64,000 nt of DNA from Boswellia sacra (GCA_013180625.2 SNVD02011421.1:1-64000), one strand, 5' to 3'. Positions 20,815 through 34,673 are shown, numbered from the stretch's first letter. A program made the numbers and translations. Notes: generated by a model from the letters alone, not told the origin.

Positions 20815-23800
20815 CTATCGTAGTACACTTCTAGCATTGGGTTTGGCAATTGCCTCAAGTAGCCTGTACATCCAACGATCTAGCATACCTTATGAAAAAT
20901 ATTAAATTCTTTAATAAGCCAAACGCTATCATGAAAGATAAAATTAACTTCAAATGAATTCAAACTTGTTCAAACCGCAAAACTATAGCTAAAAACAGGA
21001 GTGTCAGTTACTAAACCCGGGTTACATGAATGTCTAAAATTTGATTGAATATCAAAAAAAAAAAAAGAAAAAGAGTTTGGCTATTTCTCAAATAACTCGT
21101 AAGCTCCTTTTCTTTTTTTTTTTCTTGTTTTTTTTTTCTTTTTTTTGTTTTTTTTTTTTGTTTTTTTTTTTGCCTAAACTAGTGATGAGCTGTTAAATCG
21201 GTTTACTAAACGACTCAATAGTTGTGTTTGTCTAGTAAAGCGTGGAGTTGCCAAGCGAAGCTAGAAGCTTATAGAGAAATGTGTCAAAACATTACATATT
21301 TACTTTTGTATTTAGGAACTGCAAGTAAAACTACTTGATATTCAACTCGGCTAAGTTACCTAATTTCTTCAAAATGTTATTATCTCTCAAAAAATCCCTC
21401 AAAACTTGTTATTTTTTTACAATTTCTAAAATTTTATTGAGAACACCAAACAAGTAGAAATTAAAATAGCCGTTAGTCCCATAACTTAATTTCAAACAAG
21501 CAAATTAGACAACTTAATTTTGGATTGCATTTAAGATTAAAAAAATATTCTGGTTCCCAAGTTTGTCTTGACCTTTGTATCCAAAGTGATACAATAGTAG
21601 CAATTAGTTCCAGAAGTTAATTTCAAAATAGCAAATTAGTCCTATAACTTAATTTTTGGTTGCATTTAAGATTAAAAAAATATTTTAGTTTCCAAGTTTG
21701 TCTTGACTTTTTTAACCAAAGTGATATGATAATAATCATCCAGTCACTAATATGGATCATGAAACAATATCATTATAATATGGCAACAATTTCAGGCACC
21801 ACTTTTTGAGATATGAACATAGACTCACAACTAATAACATTAGCAACAAATGAATTCATATGAAGGATTATTAGACACAAACCTGTTAAAGCAAATGTTC
21901 CACCTAACACTGCACAAAGCCGAGTGATGAAATGGAGAAAACTACGTCTTTCTTCTCTAATTGTCACTGTGATTGGTGAAAGGTCATACAAGAAGTATAC
22001 CGCTGCAGAAAAGGTAAAAACAAACATCTCAAGAAATAATTAAAAAAAAGGGGATAAGTCAAAACTCCAAGTAGATCAGGCTGCCAACCAACCAGGCCAG
22101 GTCCTATCAAACTCGTTCATTGGGGAATAATATTCTGTCACAGAGAATTGATTTGTTGGCAAAACTTCTTTAGATATATATCTGTATTCGGTAGGAACAA
22201 TCTGCACCGTTATTCATAGAAAAATTTGAAGGTGAGTCACAATTAGAATGAAAACATTAAACAGTAGAAACCTCAAAACAGACTAAAAAGATTCTTAAAT
22301 CAAAAAGACTTGTAACAGAATAAAGTCAACAGGAAATTTTATACGAAATCACTTTACATAAGTATCAACTTTACTCTTTAACAATTATAGATATGCACAA
22401 TATTTCAAAACAAACATTTTTTGATAGGTTATCTCAAGACCAATTTGTGTATGTAAATTTCAATGGAATGCAACATAGGCTTTCTCATGTTATTGAATAT
22501 CCAAATTTCAATTAAAATTTTCCACAGCAGCTATATGCATTAGAGCTCCTAGCTCAGTGTGTTCATGAGTACATAAATTCACGACTCAGTAGCTTAATCA
22601 AGAGAGACCATCCAGCTAAACCTTTATGTAATATTTGAATGTTCCACTTGTATCATGCAGCATCCGCACTGTCCCATCTAGTGGATTGTGAAGTCCTGGA
22701 TATTTTGGCCCAAATGATAGATCATGAATGATATGACTTACATTTACATGCATTGCTCCCCCAAAAATCTGCAAGAGGAAGAAAAATAGTTAATATACAG
22801 TACACTACAAATAACTAATATGAGGTTCAATCCAATCCAACACAAGAAGCTTCTAAATGAGTACTTTGATAAAGCCTATCACAGGCCCTTCATTTAGGGT
22901 CCAACAAAATCAAAACAAAGGCACTTTGTGAATAATCCAGTGTATGTTTACAAGTTTAAACTTCATTGCTTTTAACCCAAATTTTCTGTTACAAACCAAA
23001 TTCCACCAAGCACAATATGACCTCCTTCTGGCACAACCTTCACAGTTTTGTTTCTAGGCTTCTCAACACAAAAGCCATTGTCATAACCCAAATTGTATAT
23101 ATTGTTCTCGGAATGCTCATGCCTAGCCTATGAGAGACCTTGAATATGGACTTGCTCACATCAACCTGGTCCCAAATGAGGCCTATGATAATGCATGCCC
23201 TTCAAGGACCACATCTCCTCACACAGGGCTTACCCACCATTTGGTTACATTCCTCAATATTATTTACCATGACTCCACAAAAACATTTTATTGCTCACTT
23301 GGGCACACAACCCTTACTGCAATCTATCTCACCATAGATTTAACCAAAGAATTTTAAAGCAAGTACACGTATTTAAATATTACAAAGCTTCAATGAAAAC
23401 ACAGGTTTGAAAAGTTTCAACAAAATAATGAGGATGATAAGCTACTAATGAAATTCCTATTTTCCATTTAACATAATTTTTCTTCTTTTGTTTTGGAAAT
23501 AAAAAATAGAAAGCTTATTGAAGTATCAAATTTTTTTAAGGACATAATAAGAGAGATAAAACTATTAGGAAAAGTAAAAGAATATATTACTTATTCCCAC
23601 AACTTGCAAATTCGATTGACAGCAAATTATACAACAAAATTGACCTACAAAGTAAAACTTCAAACCACTAGATGGGAAAATCTGCTCCTGTCGTACCGAC
23701 AAGAAAACAAAAAAAAAAGGTCCTATAATAACAGTAGTAAGAATAATAATAAAACAACCCATAAAAAGAACGTAAACACAGCTTTAGGCTCCCAGAGAGG

Positions 23801-26800
23801 GATCTTGCTTAGGTCAATTATTATGTGTCTGGGATTTAAAATCTCCTTATTTTAGGGCTTTTGTTTAATGGCAATATTCTAGTGTTTATAGCTTGATTAG
23901 GTTCGCCATGCATCCAAAAGATTTAAAAAGGAGATGAAAAAGAGAGAGACAGAAAAAAAATAAATAAATAAATTCACAAGTTTAAGACACTTAAAAAGAG
24001 TCAAAATAAACTCAATGTTTTCTTAACGCCAATTCTTAAAATAATTAAAATAAAATATCTAGATAAGTATAAATTACAACTTTAAACAAATAAAGTTCAC
24101 ACGTAAACAAACATCAACTGCATAATGCTACGGTAGCTTTCAAAAGTAGAAATCAATGAAACTAATAAATTAAAAGAAAAGGCTCAAAACACTTTCTAAT
24201 CCTCATAGAAACCTTATTAGGATCAGAGGAGTCAAATAGTGTGTTGTTGCAGCTTTTAAGGGAAGGGCTAGACTAAGTTCATTGTAACCAAAAGTTTCCT
24301 CATCCTTTGTACAGGTGTAGAAACCCTAACTGTAGCAGTAGCCTTTAGGTTTCTGAGTGGGATCTCTCATCCCGGTTTACCCAAAATTAGCTCCAAATGC
24401 TTCGCATGTGGCATTAAGTCGACACATGTTACACAACTGCATTTGGGCTCTAGAAATTTCTTGTGCTTAACAGCTCTAATTCATTGCAACATTACTTTGC
24501 AGTAGAGATACCAAATACGATGACTTATCCAAATGGTAAATTTGCACATGCATCTTTTTATAACTGCTTTTACAAAATAATAAGAAAATAAGAATTTATA
24601 TTTTATCATTTACATCTTTAAAGTTCATTCTAAATTTCCATATGTTACTACCAATTTGTGTCATCAATTTTAAAATTTAAATCCAGCCATATAAACTTTA
24701 TTGGTCCAAAATCCCAAAAACAAGTGACAAGTAACATCTACCGTAGGCATTTTTCTCTATAACATAAATTTTAAAAAAAAAATTTAAAGCTACTGACCAT
24801 CTGTGCCACATAAATATTTAACCCGTGTACTGATATATGGAAATTTCCAGCTACCCTTTGAACATCCAAAACCCCATAAACCTGCATAACATATAAGGTA
24901 TATACATATAGGACTTCAGATTAAAAGTAATGCACTATAAATTCAAGGCATTAATATAATTGAAAAGACTGTAACAGGTAATACCTGGCATCCTTCTCCA
25001 TTTTCCAATGCATGCTTCACTTTCTTAATCATATTTTCAGAATCTTGATCAAAGCTAAGTGCATGAAGTTTCTCATCAGAGTCCTCATGATGACCTTTAC
25101 CATCTGCTGAAAGTACCGTACAAAACATTAATAATTTTAACAAAGAAAGTCTCCTTATTTAAGAAATAAACATAAAAAATAAATAAAGATCTCAAACAGA
25201 ATTAAAGAGACTAATGACTTAATCCTTTTATTTATCATCATCATCATCACCACCATCATCATTATTATTCTGTCGACAGTAACCAATGATAACACAGCAA
25301 AGTGAAGACAAAACTCAAAAAAGACTGAACAAATTTTAAATGCTTTCTGTCACTACTATAATTGCTTTTGCACAAAACAGACCAATTAGAAGACAAGCAC
25401 AAATGTTGGACAATAGCACAAGCACCACTATTTTCATGAGCCAAAGACCAAGAAAACTTTTAAATCTTACAAGTAGCTTTGGCTTTCCATCTCATTCAAA
25501 CTACTTTGATAGATTCAAACTAGTTTGAAAGACGCTAAGGAAAGATCATAAGTTAGCTTATTAAAGGGGGAAAAATGGCTGTTTTAAATAAGTCACACAA
25601 GAAGCCCAAATATCCAATCGGGGTGTCAAAAATGCTTGTCCAACCAGCAGTATTTGAACTGGTATGGAACTTTAAATACAATACGGGAGCAGGGAAGAGG
25701 CTAGGTTCTTGTCTGTGACCAAGGTTAAGGGCAGGGATTAAAATTCTAAACCCCAGATAGGCCAAATAAATTTCAAATGCAAAAAATATATATTTACTTT
25801 TTCCCTCAAATCCTCATAACCCTAGCAGATGCTTTCTTGGCTCCTCTCCTCTCTCAGTTGTACCCAATACCCAAAAATCTTAAATCCGAATCACTCTACA
25901 ACACAAAATTGATATGTCCTTCTAAAATCCAAAATTCCTCCACAATCCACCTTCATCGCCTAAGTCTCACCCCAAACTCTCTTTTTTTTTCTATTTTTCT
26001 TCTTTTTACCTTGGCTTTTGCATTACAATCGCCATGCCATACAAACACCCTCCAATTACAAAGTAACATGCGTTAAAACAAGGTTAATGTGCCACATCAT
26101 CTTGAGCCATGTCAATAATGTGGTGGCTAAATTTCAAGTGAAAGAGTTCTACATAAGCCCCAAAGCTAGAAGTATTATAAACATGTCTGATAATATAAAA
26201 ACAAAGCACTTTTCATCCAAGAAGGGACTATTAGTGAAAGGACAAGGATATAAAATAGTAACCTAACTTCAATCGAAAGAGGACATCAAAAGGGACAGGG
26301 ATGGGGGGAAATTATAAAGAGGGAACAGGAATGTCAGTTTGCCTCACTTTGTTAACCATGAAAGTAAAAATAATAATAAAAACTAAAAATTCAAAAACCG
26401 TCATATACTAATCCAAAAAAATGAAATAGAAAAGAAAAAAAGGGAGGTTCTTGATGTCTGGATATAATTACCACCAAAAATGTCCACTTATGCACCATAA
26501 CTTAGTCTAAAAAAAATTTTCTAACCTAAAAACCATAAATACCACTATCTCCATTGCTTTCTGCAAAAATAAGAATGCTATCCATCTTTTGGCACGTACC
26601 TTAATAAGCTTATTATCATATAAATTTCAGAAACCATATATTGCAGCGTTTACTCCTATAAAAGAATTTATATGAATCCTAAACAACCTAAGGAATTATA
26701 TTAGAGACTCTATGCGGAGTTTAAAACGATCACGACACCATTCACCAATTTGCACTCAAGATTCTTCATCCTCTATTTGCAAGCTAAATTCTTATTTAAC

Positions 26801-29800
26801 CTTGAATGACCCAGTGATGTGGGATCCATTTCACAGATTTAACTAATAAAAACTAAGGCTATGTCTATAACAAGCATGATATTTGCAGTTAAACAAAGCA
26901 TCAGAAACCAATAAAAAATGTAATAGAAATTGGAGAAAAGAAACAATAGGGGCAGTGTATACCAGAGCTGAGAAACTTAAAATCATAATAAGACTATACC
27001 ATGCTTGTGTGTATGCTCCTGTTCCACCAGGTCAGACAGATATTCAGTGCCAATAATATGTCCATAACTGTTCAAGCGAAGCTGCAGACAATATAATCTG
27101 GTTAGCAGGAAGCAATATAAAGATTCTAACAAGCTAAGAGAAAAAAGAAAGTAAATGACCAGCTAATCATCAGGAAAAATAAAACAGAGATGAAGAATGC
27201 TATCTTCTTGAATTAAGCAGTGGCTATGGCAGTTGGATTGACTACATCATGAGAGAGGTGGTGATGATAGCAGTGGTGGTAGTTTGGCTCGGTTTTTGGT
27301 GAGTAGCAGTGGAGAGACCCAGCAACTCTCAGTTTTAAATGCCAGTTACATAGATTTGGCACATCAAATGGTGGCAACATTTTGAAGGAAGCTGCAGATC
27401 AGAAGATTTGGATTCCATTGGTGTCAATGGTCCAGCATATTGGTGGTGTGTGCTTATATTTGTATTCTTTCATGTTTCTTTTTATTTTTATTTTTATTTT
27501 TTATAATTTCCTTTCTCATATTGGTTGTGGATCCATCAATGTTTTGATTTGGGCTTTTTTTTTTGGTAGATCTTTTTTCAATGTTAGTAATTAGTTTGTT
27601 TTTTATAGACATCAAATGTATGCATTTCAGGTATTTTGAATTACTGTTGTTGACTAATTGTTGAGGCTTATGATGATGTTGCAGGTGATATTGATGGCAT
27701 TAGGATGCACTCTCTCTCTCTCTCTCTCTCTCTCTTCCTTGATTCTTTTAGTTCGATTTTTAATTAATGTGTTTAATGGTATTCTATTGGGAAACTATTG
27801 ATTCATGTTTGAATATTTGTTTTGTTTTCATGAGATAAAGCGAAGAGTTATTTTGCATGAGGAACTAAAAAATTTAAGTCTTCTTATATATATGAACCAA
27901 TATTTAATTATTAATTAATAGAATGGTGAGAATTTTAATAGTCAAAGTTGGTCAATGCTTAATGGAATTAAAATATAGGGGCATTGTTGTATTTTATCAA
28001 TTGCGAGGGTGCTAAGTTTTTTGACCTAAAAGTTGGGGGTCCACATGTAAATTCCCTGCCTCAGAGTGAAGGGTTAACTCCTTAAGAGGGTAAAGTCAAC
28101 ACTTTGGCACGGACTGACAAAGACAAGTTGGCTAATTAAATTTTTGGGTTCTCTAGGGGGATGCACCGTAGTTCAATATTTCTTGTTGGCTACTCCTATT
28201 TATTGTCTTTGTTTAAAAATGCTAGTCGGAATGCAAAAAGAATAAAGAGAATGATGGAAGATTTCTTGAGGAAAGGGTAAGAGGGGTAAAGGTTCTCATC
28301 TTCTTAAGAGGGACATTGTTTCAAAGCCTACAGGCAAAAGGGAGCTTAATACTAAGGATGTGGAGAAAAATAAAATAAAGCCCTTTTAGCTAAATCCCTT
28401 TGGATACTGCCTCTTTAAAAGGACTTTGTAGAGTGATTAGAAGTAAATACGGCTACAATCCAAATGGGTAATCGAGTTGACGATGGATCTCTTAGAAAGT
28501 TCGAAAACTCTCCGAGGAGTGGCATCTTTACCACCCACACATCCTTCACTAAAGCGAATGAAAATGATACTCAATCTTGCGAGGACAACTGAATAGGAAT
28601 CTTTCCCTCAGTTATTTTAGACTTTGCCATATTAGAAATGCTTTCATATTTCCTAGGGTGGTAATAGTACTCCCTTTATCCAAAGTTCAAATTTGGGTCT
28701 CACTAAAAAAATAATTTTTTTAAAGAAAGTAAAAAAAGAAAAAGGGAATCAATGCAAGTAATGTCAAAGAAACTATCCTATAATGAGCAAGATTCATTCT
28801 ATGATCTGTAAAAGAATAACAGAGTCCTTTAATCATCTTTTCATTCATTGTATTCTGGCCTCAAAGTTATGGGCAAGAACTTGTATAAAAGCTACAATGT
28901 CACAATCCATTCAAAATTCTTGTAATGCAATTGTTATGGACAATTTGTTGCTTTAATTAAAAAAAAGCAAAAAAAGAAAGCTAAACTCTTTAGAGATATT
29001 TTTTCTTTTATTCTTTCAATAATTTGGCTAGAAAAAGAAATAATAAATTTGTTTTTTGGTGAGGAAAAAGAAGAGAACAGTAGTAAAAATTGTGGAATAG
29101 AATTAACCTTTTCACTGGGCTTCAGTTGCTAAGAAGTTTCAATATTCATCTTTTTTCCTCCGTTCATCTCAAGTGGTAAAGGATTTTAGATTTTTTTATT
29201 TATAATTTGTGCGCTTTCTGCCAATGGAAAGATGATTACTAACTGCAAGTTGTAAAGAAACATTTTCCCCTCACATTGTTTTTTACATAGGGAAGATGAA
29301 GTTTAGGAAATATTTATTTTGTAGCTTCATAAGTGCCACAAAGTTGTTAAGCATAATCAACACTCCAATTTCTTAAGCCTTAAAATTCACTAGCATTAAA
29401 ATTCTGAAATTTTGATCAAAGATTCATGTTATGTAATGCCAAACTACATAAAAGAGTCAGCAGCTGAGTAGTTAACTAGTTCACTAGAAGAGCAAACCAG
29501 GAATTATTACTGTTTCCACTGAGTAAGCCATAAATCTGCATAGTCCAACATTTCAAACTCTCAGTTTCCATCTCTCGAACAATTAATATTCCAGTCCTCC
29601 AATCTTGAAGATACCATAGAAACCATCGCATTTTTACTATTCTGCCTAGTTCACATGCATAATACACATGCTTCTTGCCGCATGTGAACAACCCCCATTT
29701 GATTCAGTTATCCACAAGTATGTTAATGCATGCTTCTACCTTATTTTGTAATATCCTATACCTTGCAATAGTCCACATATATGCAGCAAACGTATTGCAA

Positions 29801-31762
29801 TTAGAGGTTTTGTTGCTAGTGTGAGGTGAGAATTGGCATTAAAATTACTAAGGAAACACTAATACAATTTTCTAAAGAACATGTCTTACTTTCCATATGT
29901 TTGTATCAAGATCAACTTCATGCTTGCCAGACATGTCAATAGCGTCAACACTTAGGACTGCAAAAATTTTTAAATATATAAATAAATAACAAAAAGGAGG
30001 TGAGCATTCAAAACTTTTCAAAAACAATTTAGAGATGATAAACAAAGGATTTGTGAATAAATGTCAATGTCTAAGAAAAGAAAGATACTAACCATCGCAA
30101 GGTAAGGAAGGAAACGTCATGTTTATGTGAATCGGAAGAGTTTCGCCACGCTTCAAGTCTACAGACATCTGAAAAACACAAACTTTGTCAAATTTTATCT
30201 ATGCTCATCAAGCATTCAAACCAACAAAAGTGCGCCCCATGATCTTTACCCCATCCATTTAGTAAACTATACAACAATGACCTAACTTTTTGAAATTCCC
30301 TCTTATGGCTGGTAGATAGGAGATCATAATTTCATAACTTAAGGGAAATTTTAATTCAAGTGCCACGCCACCCGTGATAGATCATTTTTTTCTTTTTTTT
30401 CTTTTTTTCTTTTTTCCCTCTGTTAAATAGATAGCATATTCTAATTCTTCTGCAATGTAAATCAGTGAAGCAAACCCTATAGTTTGGAAGTTATATATAA
30501 AATATTAGTTTTCATTCGTAGACAGAGCAGGTTGCTTCAATTTTCTCATTTTGTTGTTGTTTTGTGCCACTTATTCTCTGACCCTCCAAAGCCATGTTTA
30601 TCAGTTGCAATTTCATAGGTGACGCATCAAAGCTTGTGACTTAAGGGAAAGATAACTAAAAATTTTCCTCCTATATCTTTCTAGAGAAATTCGGAAGGAA
30701 ATCAATATTAAGGAAAAAAACAACTAACTTAACAAGTGAATGAGAAAACTCTAAACATCATGAACTAAAATGAGTTTGCTATTCTATATTGCACATAAGT
30801 TCCAAAAATAATTTTGAAGAACAATGTAATTATGTCCTATTTTTTTCATAGATCAAAAAGAAGCTCTTCTTCCAAATTCCGGGAATTAAAGTGCAAAAGT
30901 GATCTAATTTTCAATACCAGCCACTTATCCCACAAGCATATATCCAAAAAGAAATAAACTTAAGAAACAACCATGTATCTGTATTGGTTATCAATACACT
31001 GAAATACTTAAAATAAAGAAAGACATTCTGTTTTTTCAGAATTAATAAAGCCCAGACACCGCAAGGCAAAATTTATGGCTTTTCTTCTTCAGCAGTATTA
31101 TAGAATTATACATAAACGCAGAATAACTATCTGTTGAGAAGAAGAGAAGCAAGCAACGGAAAAAGCTAGCTTGAACTGAGCAGGTAAAAAACCAGATTAG
31201 TATTATTGAGTTTTCTCACCCATAAACTACATTTGGTTGCCAACCAAATCTTAATCATTCTCTTTTAATTTCAGTGGAAGGGTGGACTTGGTAGCCAACA
31301 CAAGAAGAATTAACCATTTCTAATTACAATTTCGAAGAATGTAATCAACAAGAATATGATCTGAGTAAAAATTACCCATGCTATTTGCAATACAATATCT
31401 AATTTGTTGCACACATATTCATATTCATTCATTAAGATACCCATGCTATTTGTATTTACTAGAAAAAATAAATAAATAGTATTTGAGAGGCATATATACC
31501 TGATGAACTGTATACGCTGTAACATAATATCGGAGCTCATGCACGAATAATGAAGCCATTATAATTAGACCAATTATAGACACTACAAAATCAAAAAAAA
31601 AAAATATGATCAGCAAAAGCAAAAGCAAATGAATTTCACAATCACAAAATCAATCTGCTTAAATGATTATTTACCAAGTGCTCCAGATTGGGTTTTTTGT
31701 AACAAGTGTTCCTCCGCGCGAGGAAAAGCGTCCAGACCCTTTATTGCTTGCTTCACGCCCAT
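20815..31762 (-). CDS. ERV41/ERV46 (ERGIC3-like) ER-Golgi cargo receptor, 11 exons
   Basis: Proteins of this family cycle between ER and Golgi in COPII/COPI vesicles. Exons in coding order: 31675-31762, 31500-31582, 30093-30168, 29890-29957, 27000-27081, 24985-25103 (or 25106), 24798-24881, 22622-22768, 22093-22201, 21883-22002, 20815-20888. All junctions are GT..AG and phases agree, giving 349 or 350 residues and TAG at 20815-20817. Start: MGVKQAIKGLDAFPRAEEHL. First membrane segment about residues 28-44 (SIIGLIIMASLFVHELRYY), His-rich luminal loop near 128-140, family signature GEGCQVYGVLDVQRVAGNFH, then IIHDLSFGPKYPGLHNPLDG, YFLYDLSPITV and a second membrane segment about 308-326. This matches the ERGIC_N plus COPII-coated ERV architecture. 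Introns are long; intron 4 holds a LINE fragment. It appears intact. Confidence 0.93.
21101..21171. repeat. T-rich low-complexity run in intron 10
   Basis: About 70 bp of T interrupted by single C or G. On the minus (gene) strand it is an A-rich run. Confidence 0.8.
21473..21735. repeat. Tandem duplication of about 131 bp in intron 10 of the ERV-type gene
   Basis: Two adjacent units (about 21473-21604 and 21605-21735) share AACTTAATTT, GCATTTAAGATTAAAAAAAT, CAAGTTTGTCTTGAC and CCAAAGTGATA with scattered substitutions. Located about 150 bp downstream (gene sense) of exon 10. Confidence 0.75.
22769..24797 (-). other. Intron 7 of the ERV-type gene (2.0 kb)
   Basis: No gene or recognised mobile element. 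Short frames at 23130-23357 and 23493-23855 lack any domain signature. Confidence 0.6.
25098..25112 (-). other. NAGNAG tandem splice acceptor at exon 6
   Basis: On the gene strand the acceptor reads TTTCAGCAGATGG. Use of the first AG adds CAG and inserts one Ala codon (split G|CA); use of the second keeps phase too. Both products stay in frame, so two isoforms differing by one residue in the His-rich loop are possible. Confidence 0.7.
25107..26999 (-). other. Intron 5 of the ERV-type gene (1.9 kb)
   Basis: Nothing recognised beyond (ATC)n-like simple sequence at 25238-25268 and T-rich stretches. Confidence 0.6.
27711..27734. repeat. (TC)12 microsatellite in intron 4
   Basis: Uninterrupted TC run. 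Confidence 0.9.
28100..29085 (+). mobile_element. L1-type LINE 3' fragment (end of RT and zf-RVT region), antisense in intron 4
   Basis: Across shifting + strand frames the order matches the C-terminal part of plant LINE ORF2. Near 28150-28250 is a LGGC..LATPIYCLCLKM-like segment (family: SLPIYYLSLFKMP), then KRMMEDFLRKG near 28240-28270 (family: IEKMMRDFLWKG), KDVEKNKIKALLAKSLW near 28360-28400, NHLFIHCILASKLWART near 28830-28880 (zf-RVT tail) and IWLEKEIINLFF near 29020-29055. Many stops show it is old. It is antisense to the host gene. Confidence 0.65.
30169..31499 (-). other. Intron 2 of the ERV-type gene (1.3 kb)
   Basis: No gene or mobile element recognised; contains a T-rich run near 30388-30420. 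Confidence 0.6.
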
Positions 31763-32545
31763 CCCTCTCTTCTTCAAATTCACAACTCAAAATGGAAACC
31801 ACTTACCTGCATCCATATTAATCAATTCAATCAATCGATTAATCATTTCCAAACTCGGAAATCAAATCAAACCAAAACTACTCATGTATCCGTCAAAATT
31901 TACCCAAAGCGAGATGGCCGTCTCATCAAACCAGACAAACGAGACAAAATAGATAAATATGCGTTTGCCTTTGCGTTTACAAGCTGCAATTGAATTGCAG
32001 GGGTCAGGCTGCTGTATTTTATGCACTTCCATTTTTAGGTATGAATTTTACGGGGAAATTTCATCTAGCCCCCAATTTAGGGGCTTTTTACTACGGCGAT
32101 AAAATTTTTAGTACTTGGCTTTCGAAGCATGAAATGTCTAGAATACCCCTTCTTCAAATTTGCCCTTTTCATACGCATAGCTTTCTTTCCCTCCAACAAA
32201 TCAAACCTACCAAAGCCGTTTCCTATACTTTAAAATTCCTCTTAAAACCTTTTCCATCCTGTCCAATATAGAAAACCCATTGCATTGTTGGTTGTACACG
32301 AAGAGATCAAGAGGAAAGTTTTGTTAGAGAGAGAAACAAAGGGCATTAGCAGATTCGATCTTCATCCAAGTAAATACAATAAATCCTTCACTATATCAAT
32401 TCATTTGTATTGGAAAGTAGTTGAGATATCATTTAAATGATGTGATTTAGGCTTATTTTGATTTTGTGGAGTTTGAAAGTGTTCAAAATGGTTGTTAATT
32501 GATTATATGTTGAGATTGAGAGTTTATTTGTAGTGTCTTACGTCA
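31763..32545. other. Upstream region of the ERV-type gene
   Basis: Expected to hold the 5' UTR and promoter of the minus-strand gene. No clear TATA box. A 93-codon + strand frame at 31990-32271 has no recognisable features and is probably chance. Confidence 0.5.
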
Positions 32546-32700
32546 GTTGATTGAAAAAATGGATTTGGACAGAGGTTGAAGATGCTGATTCAATAGATGG
32601 ACAAAGAGTTGTCAAACTATATTGATTGATTGAAAAAATGGATTTGGACAAATGTTGAAGATGCTGATTCAACGAGTGGACAAAAAGTTGTCCAATCATC
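32546..32700 (+). repeat. Tandem duplication of about 80 bp
   Basis: TTGATTGAAAAAATGGATTT and GTTGAAGATGCTGATTCAA recur at about 32546 and 32626, with a GTGGACAAA/ATGGACAAA block in each. No coding interpretation. Confidence 0.75.
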
Positions 32701-34106
32701 ATCAAACCAATCATCAACTGTAGAATTTGTTACCAAATTGAATTCATTTCATTGAACCATCGTCAAACTACCAAATTGTCAAAAAATTGTTGTTGGTTGT
32801 CGAACTTGTTGGAATAAAAAAGGTTTTCAATTTTATGAGTTATAAAACCTAATTGTGCATGAGTTACAAAATTCATTGCATGAGTTATAAAATTTGATTT
32901 TATTTGTAGGTTACATAATTTCTATACACATTATGTTATAGGAGTTATACTATTAATCATATAGGTTATAATGTCTAGGACACTAGTATATAAAGAGGTC
33001 TTTAGGTTCAATTTCTAGAGACTAATTATCAAAGCCATCACTTCCCTATTTTCAATTCCAAAATTCTACAATGTTGCAACTACGACTTGAAGGACTGGTT
33101 CATATTCTTCCGGTGATCATGCTCATCGAGGACAGTGGCTGAGAGCTATTGGGTTGTATCTTGGAGCCCTTGAGGAACATCTTTTACTTGCACGAAGGGG
33201 AGAACTCTTTGGCTTTATGACAACGCTTTACGCGTGCCTCTCATAGCACAGACCAGATTTTCCTAACTTGCTTTTATAGTTGTTACGTTTGTTATTTATT
33301 TTGTTATTTGTTTATTTAATATATTTATTTATAATATTGATTGAGCATGTGTTATTTGATGAATTAATAATATTTTTCAATAACAATCTAAAGCCAAAGA
33401 CAATATCTACTCGTTTGTTTTGATATTCGTATATATATTTTATAAATTTTAATTTGTTTATTCTAATTATATAATTGTGTGTATTTATTATAATATAACA
33501 TTTTATTAATAAATCATTGCTTGGTTTGATTTAAAATATATATATATATATATATATAAATGCAAGGTGACTTACAAAGTATTTTTCTACATATCATAAT
33601 TGTTTCTTAAAGTTTGTTTTAAATTCATTTAAGACTTGAAGTTATGTTTGCAATAGAATAAAAAAATTATTTAGACAAAATTTGAAATTTTGAATACATT
33701 AAATTGTATTTATAAAACTGAAGGTTATATTTTTTTTTATTTGAGTTTCTGTTACAATTTTTAATGCATTAAATTTTATTTATAAAATTGAAAGTTACAT
33801 TAGTTTTGTCTTAAATATTTAAGTTTCTATTACAACTCTAAAATATTTATGATACTAAAGTTGTTATAACTTTTATTAATTTATTAGTTTAAAAACTCTA
33901 AACGGTTTTATTTTGCTTTCAAATTTAAAATAGTTATTTAATTTAATTATCGGTTACATATTTTTCATAAGTGTCTACTAATTGTTTAATTAGTTTGAAT
34001 TTTTTATTAATTGCATATTGAATATTTTGTGATATTTATTTTATATATTGTGCGCAGATCTATATTAGTTATTTCCTTTACTTTTAGATATTTTAGTGCA
34101 AAAACA
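32701..34106 (+). other. AT-rich leader or possible LTR remnant upstream of copia C
   Basis: A TGTTGGAATAAAAAAGG string near 32808 looks like a copia LTR start, and GTATATAAAGAGG near 32987 like its TATA box. I cannot define an LTR end or a tRNA-Met-type PBS. Includes a (TA)n at 33535-33558. Assignment to copia C is tentative. Confidence 0.35.
33535..33558. repeat. (TA)n microsatellite
   Basis: About 12 TA units. Confidence 0.85.
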
Positions 34107-34673
34107 ATGAATAAGATTGAGGAAGCAAATAGTATAAAACCTGAAAATTTTAATGGACAAAATTTTAGGAGATGGCAACGACAATTGAAATATTGGCTCA
34201 CTGTTCTAGGTTTAATTTCGGCTATTGAACCAACTAGTCAACCTAGTGAACCATCTAGTCAACCTAGCAATACATCTACAACCCAAGAAGCCTCTAGTTC
34301 CACTTCTACTTCCACAACTCAAATATCAAAAGAGGAGATAGATTATCATTGTCACAACAGAATATTAAGTGCTTTATCAGATCATCTCTATGATGTTTAT
34401 GAAACTACCACAAATGCCTTAGAATTGTGGAACACTCTTGAAGCCGTTTATGGGATAGAAGACACTAGTCTAGATAGATTTGCTGTTTCAAATTTTAATC
34501 TTTATAAAATGGTAGATTCTAAGCCCATTAGAGATCAAATTCATGAGTTCCAAGAACTTTTGAGAAGAGTTGAGAAAAATGATACGACTCTTAGTGAAGA
34601 TTTTGAGGTGTCATGTTTAATAGAGAAGTTCCCTCCTAGTTGGTCTTGTTTTTTCCAAATCTTTAAAACATAG
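34107..34673 (+). pseudogene. Copia C Gag
   Basis: From the ATG at 34107 the frame reads KPENFNGQNFRRWQRQLKYW (Gag N-terminal motif), a Ser/Thr/Pro-rich insert near residues 50-75, then NRILSALSDHLYDVYETTTN and LWNTLEAVYG, and ends LIEKFPPSWSCF. A frameshift at about 34665 ends it early; the next frame (MTQVIKSLTIEE-like) continues the Gag C-terminus. Structural protein of the element. Confidence 0.8.

Noticed and set aside
23130..23855. Possible small genes in intron 7 of the ERV-type gene
   Set aside because: No homology signature, AT-rich, overlapping frames on both strands.
31990..32271. 93-codon + strand frame upstream of the ERV-type gene
   Set aside because: No recognisable motif; lies in the expected promoter/UTR region of the minus-strand gene.
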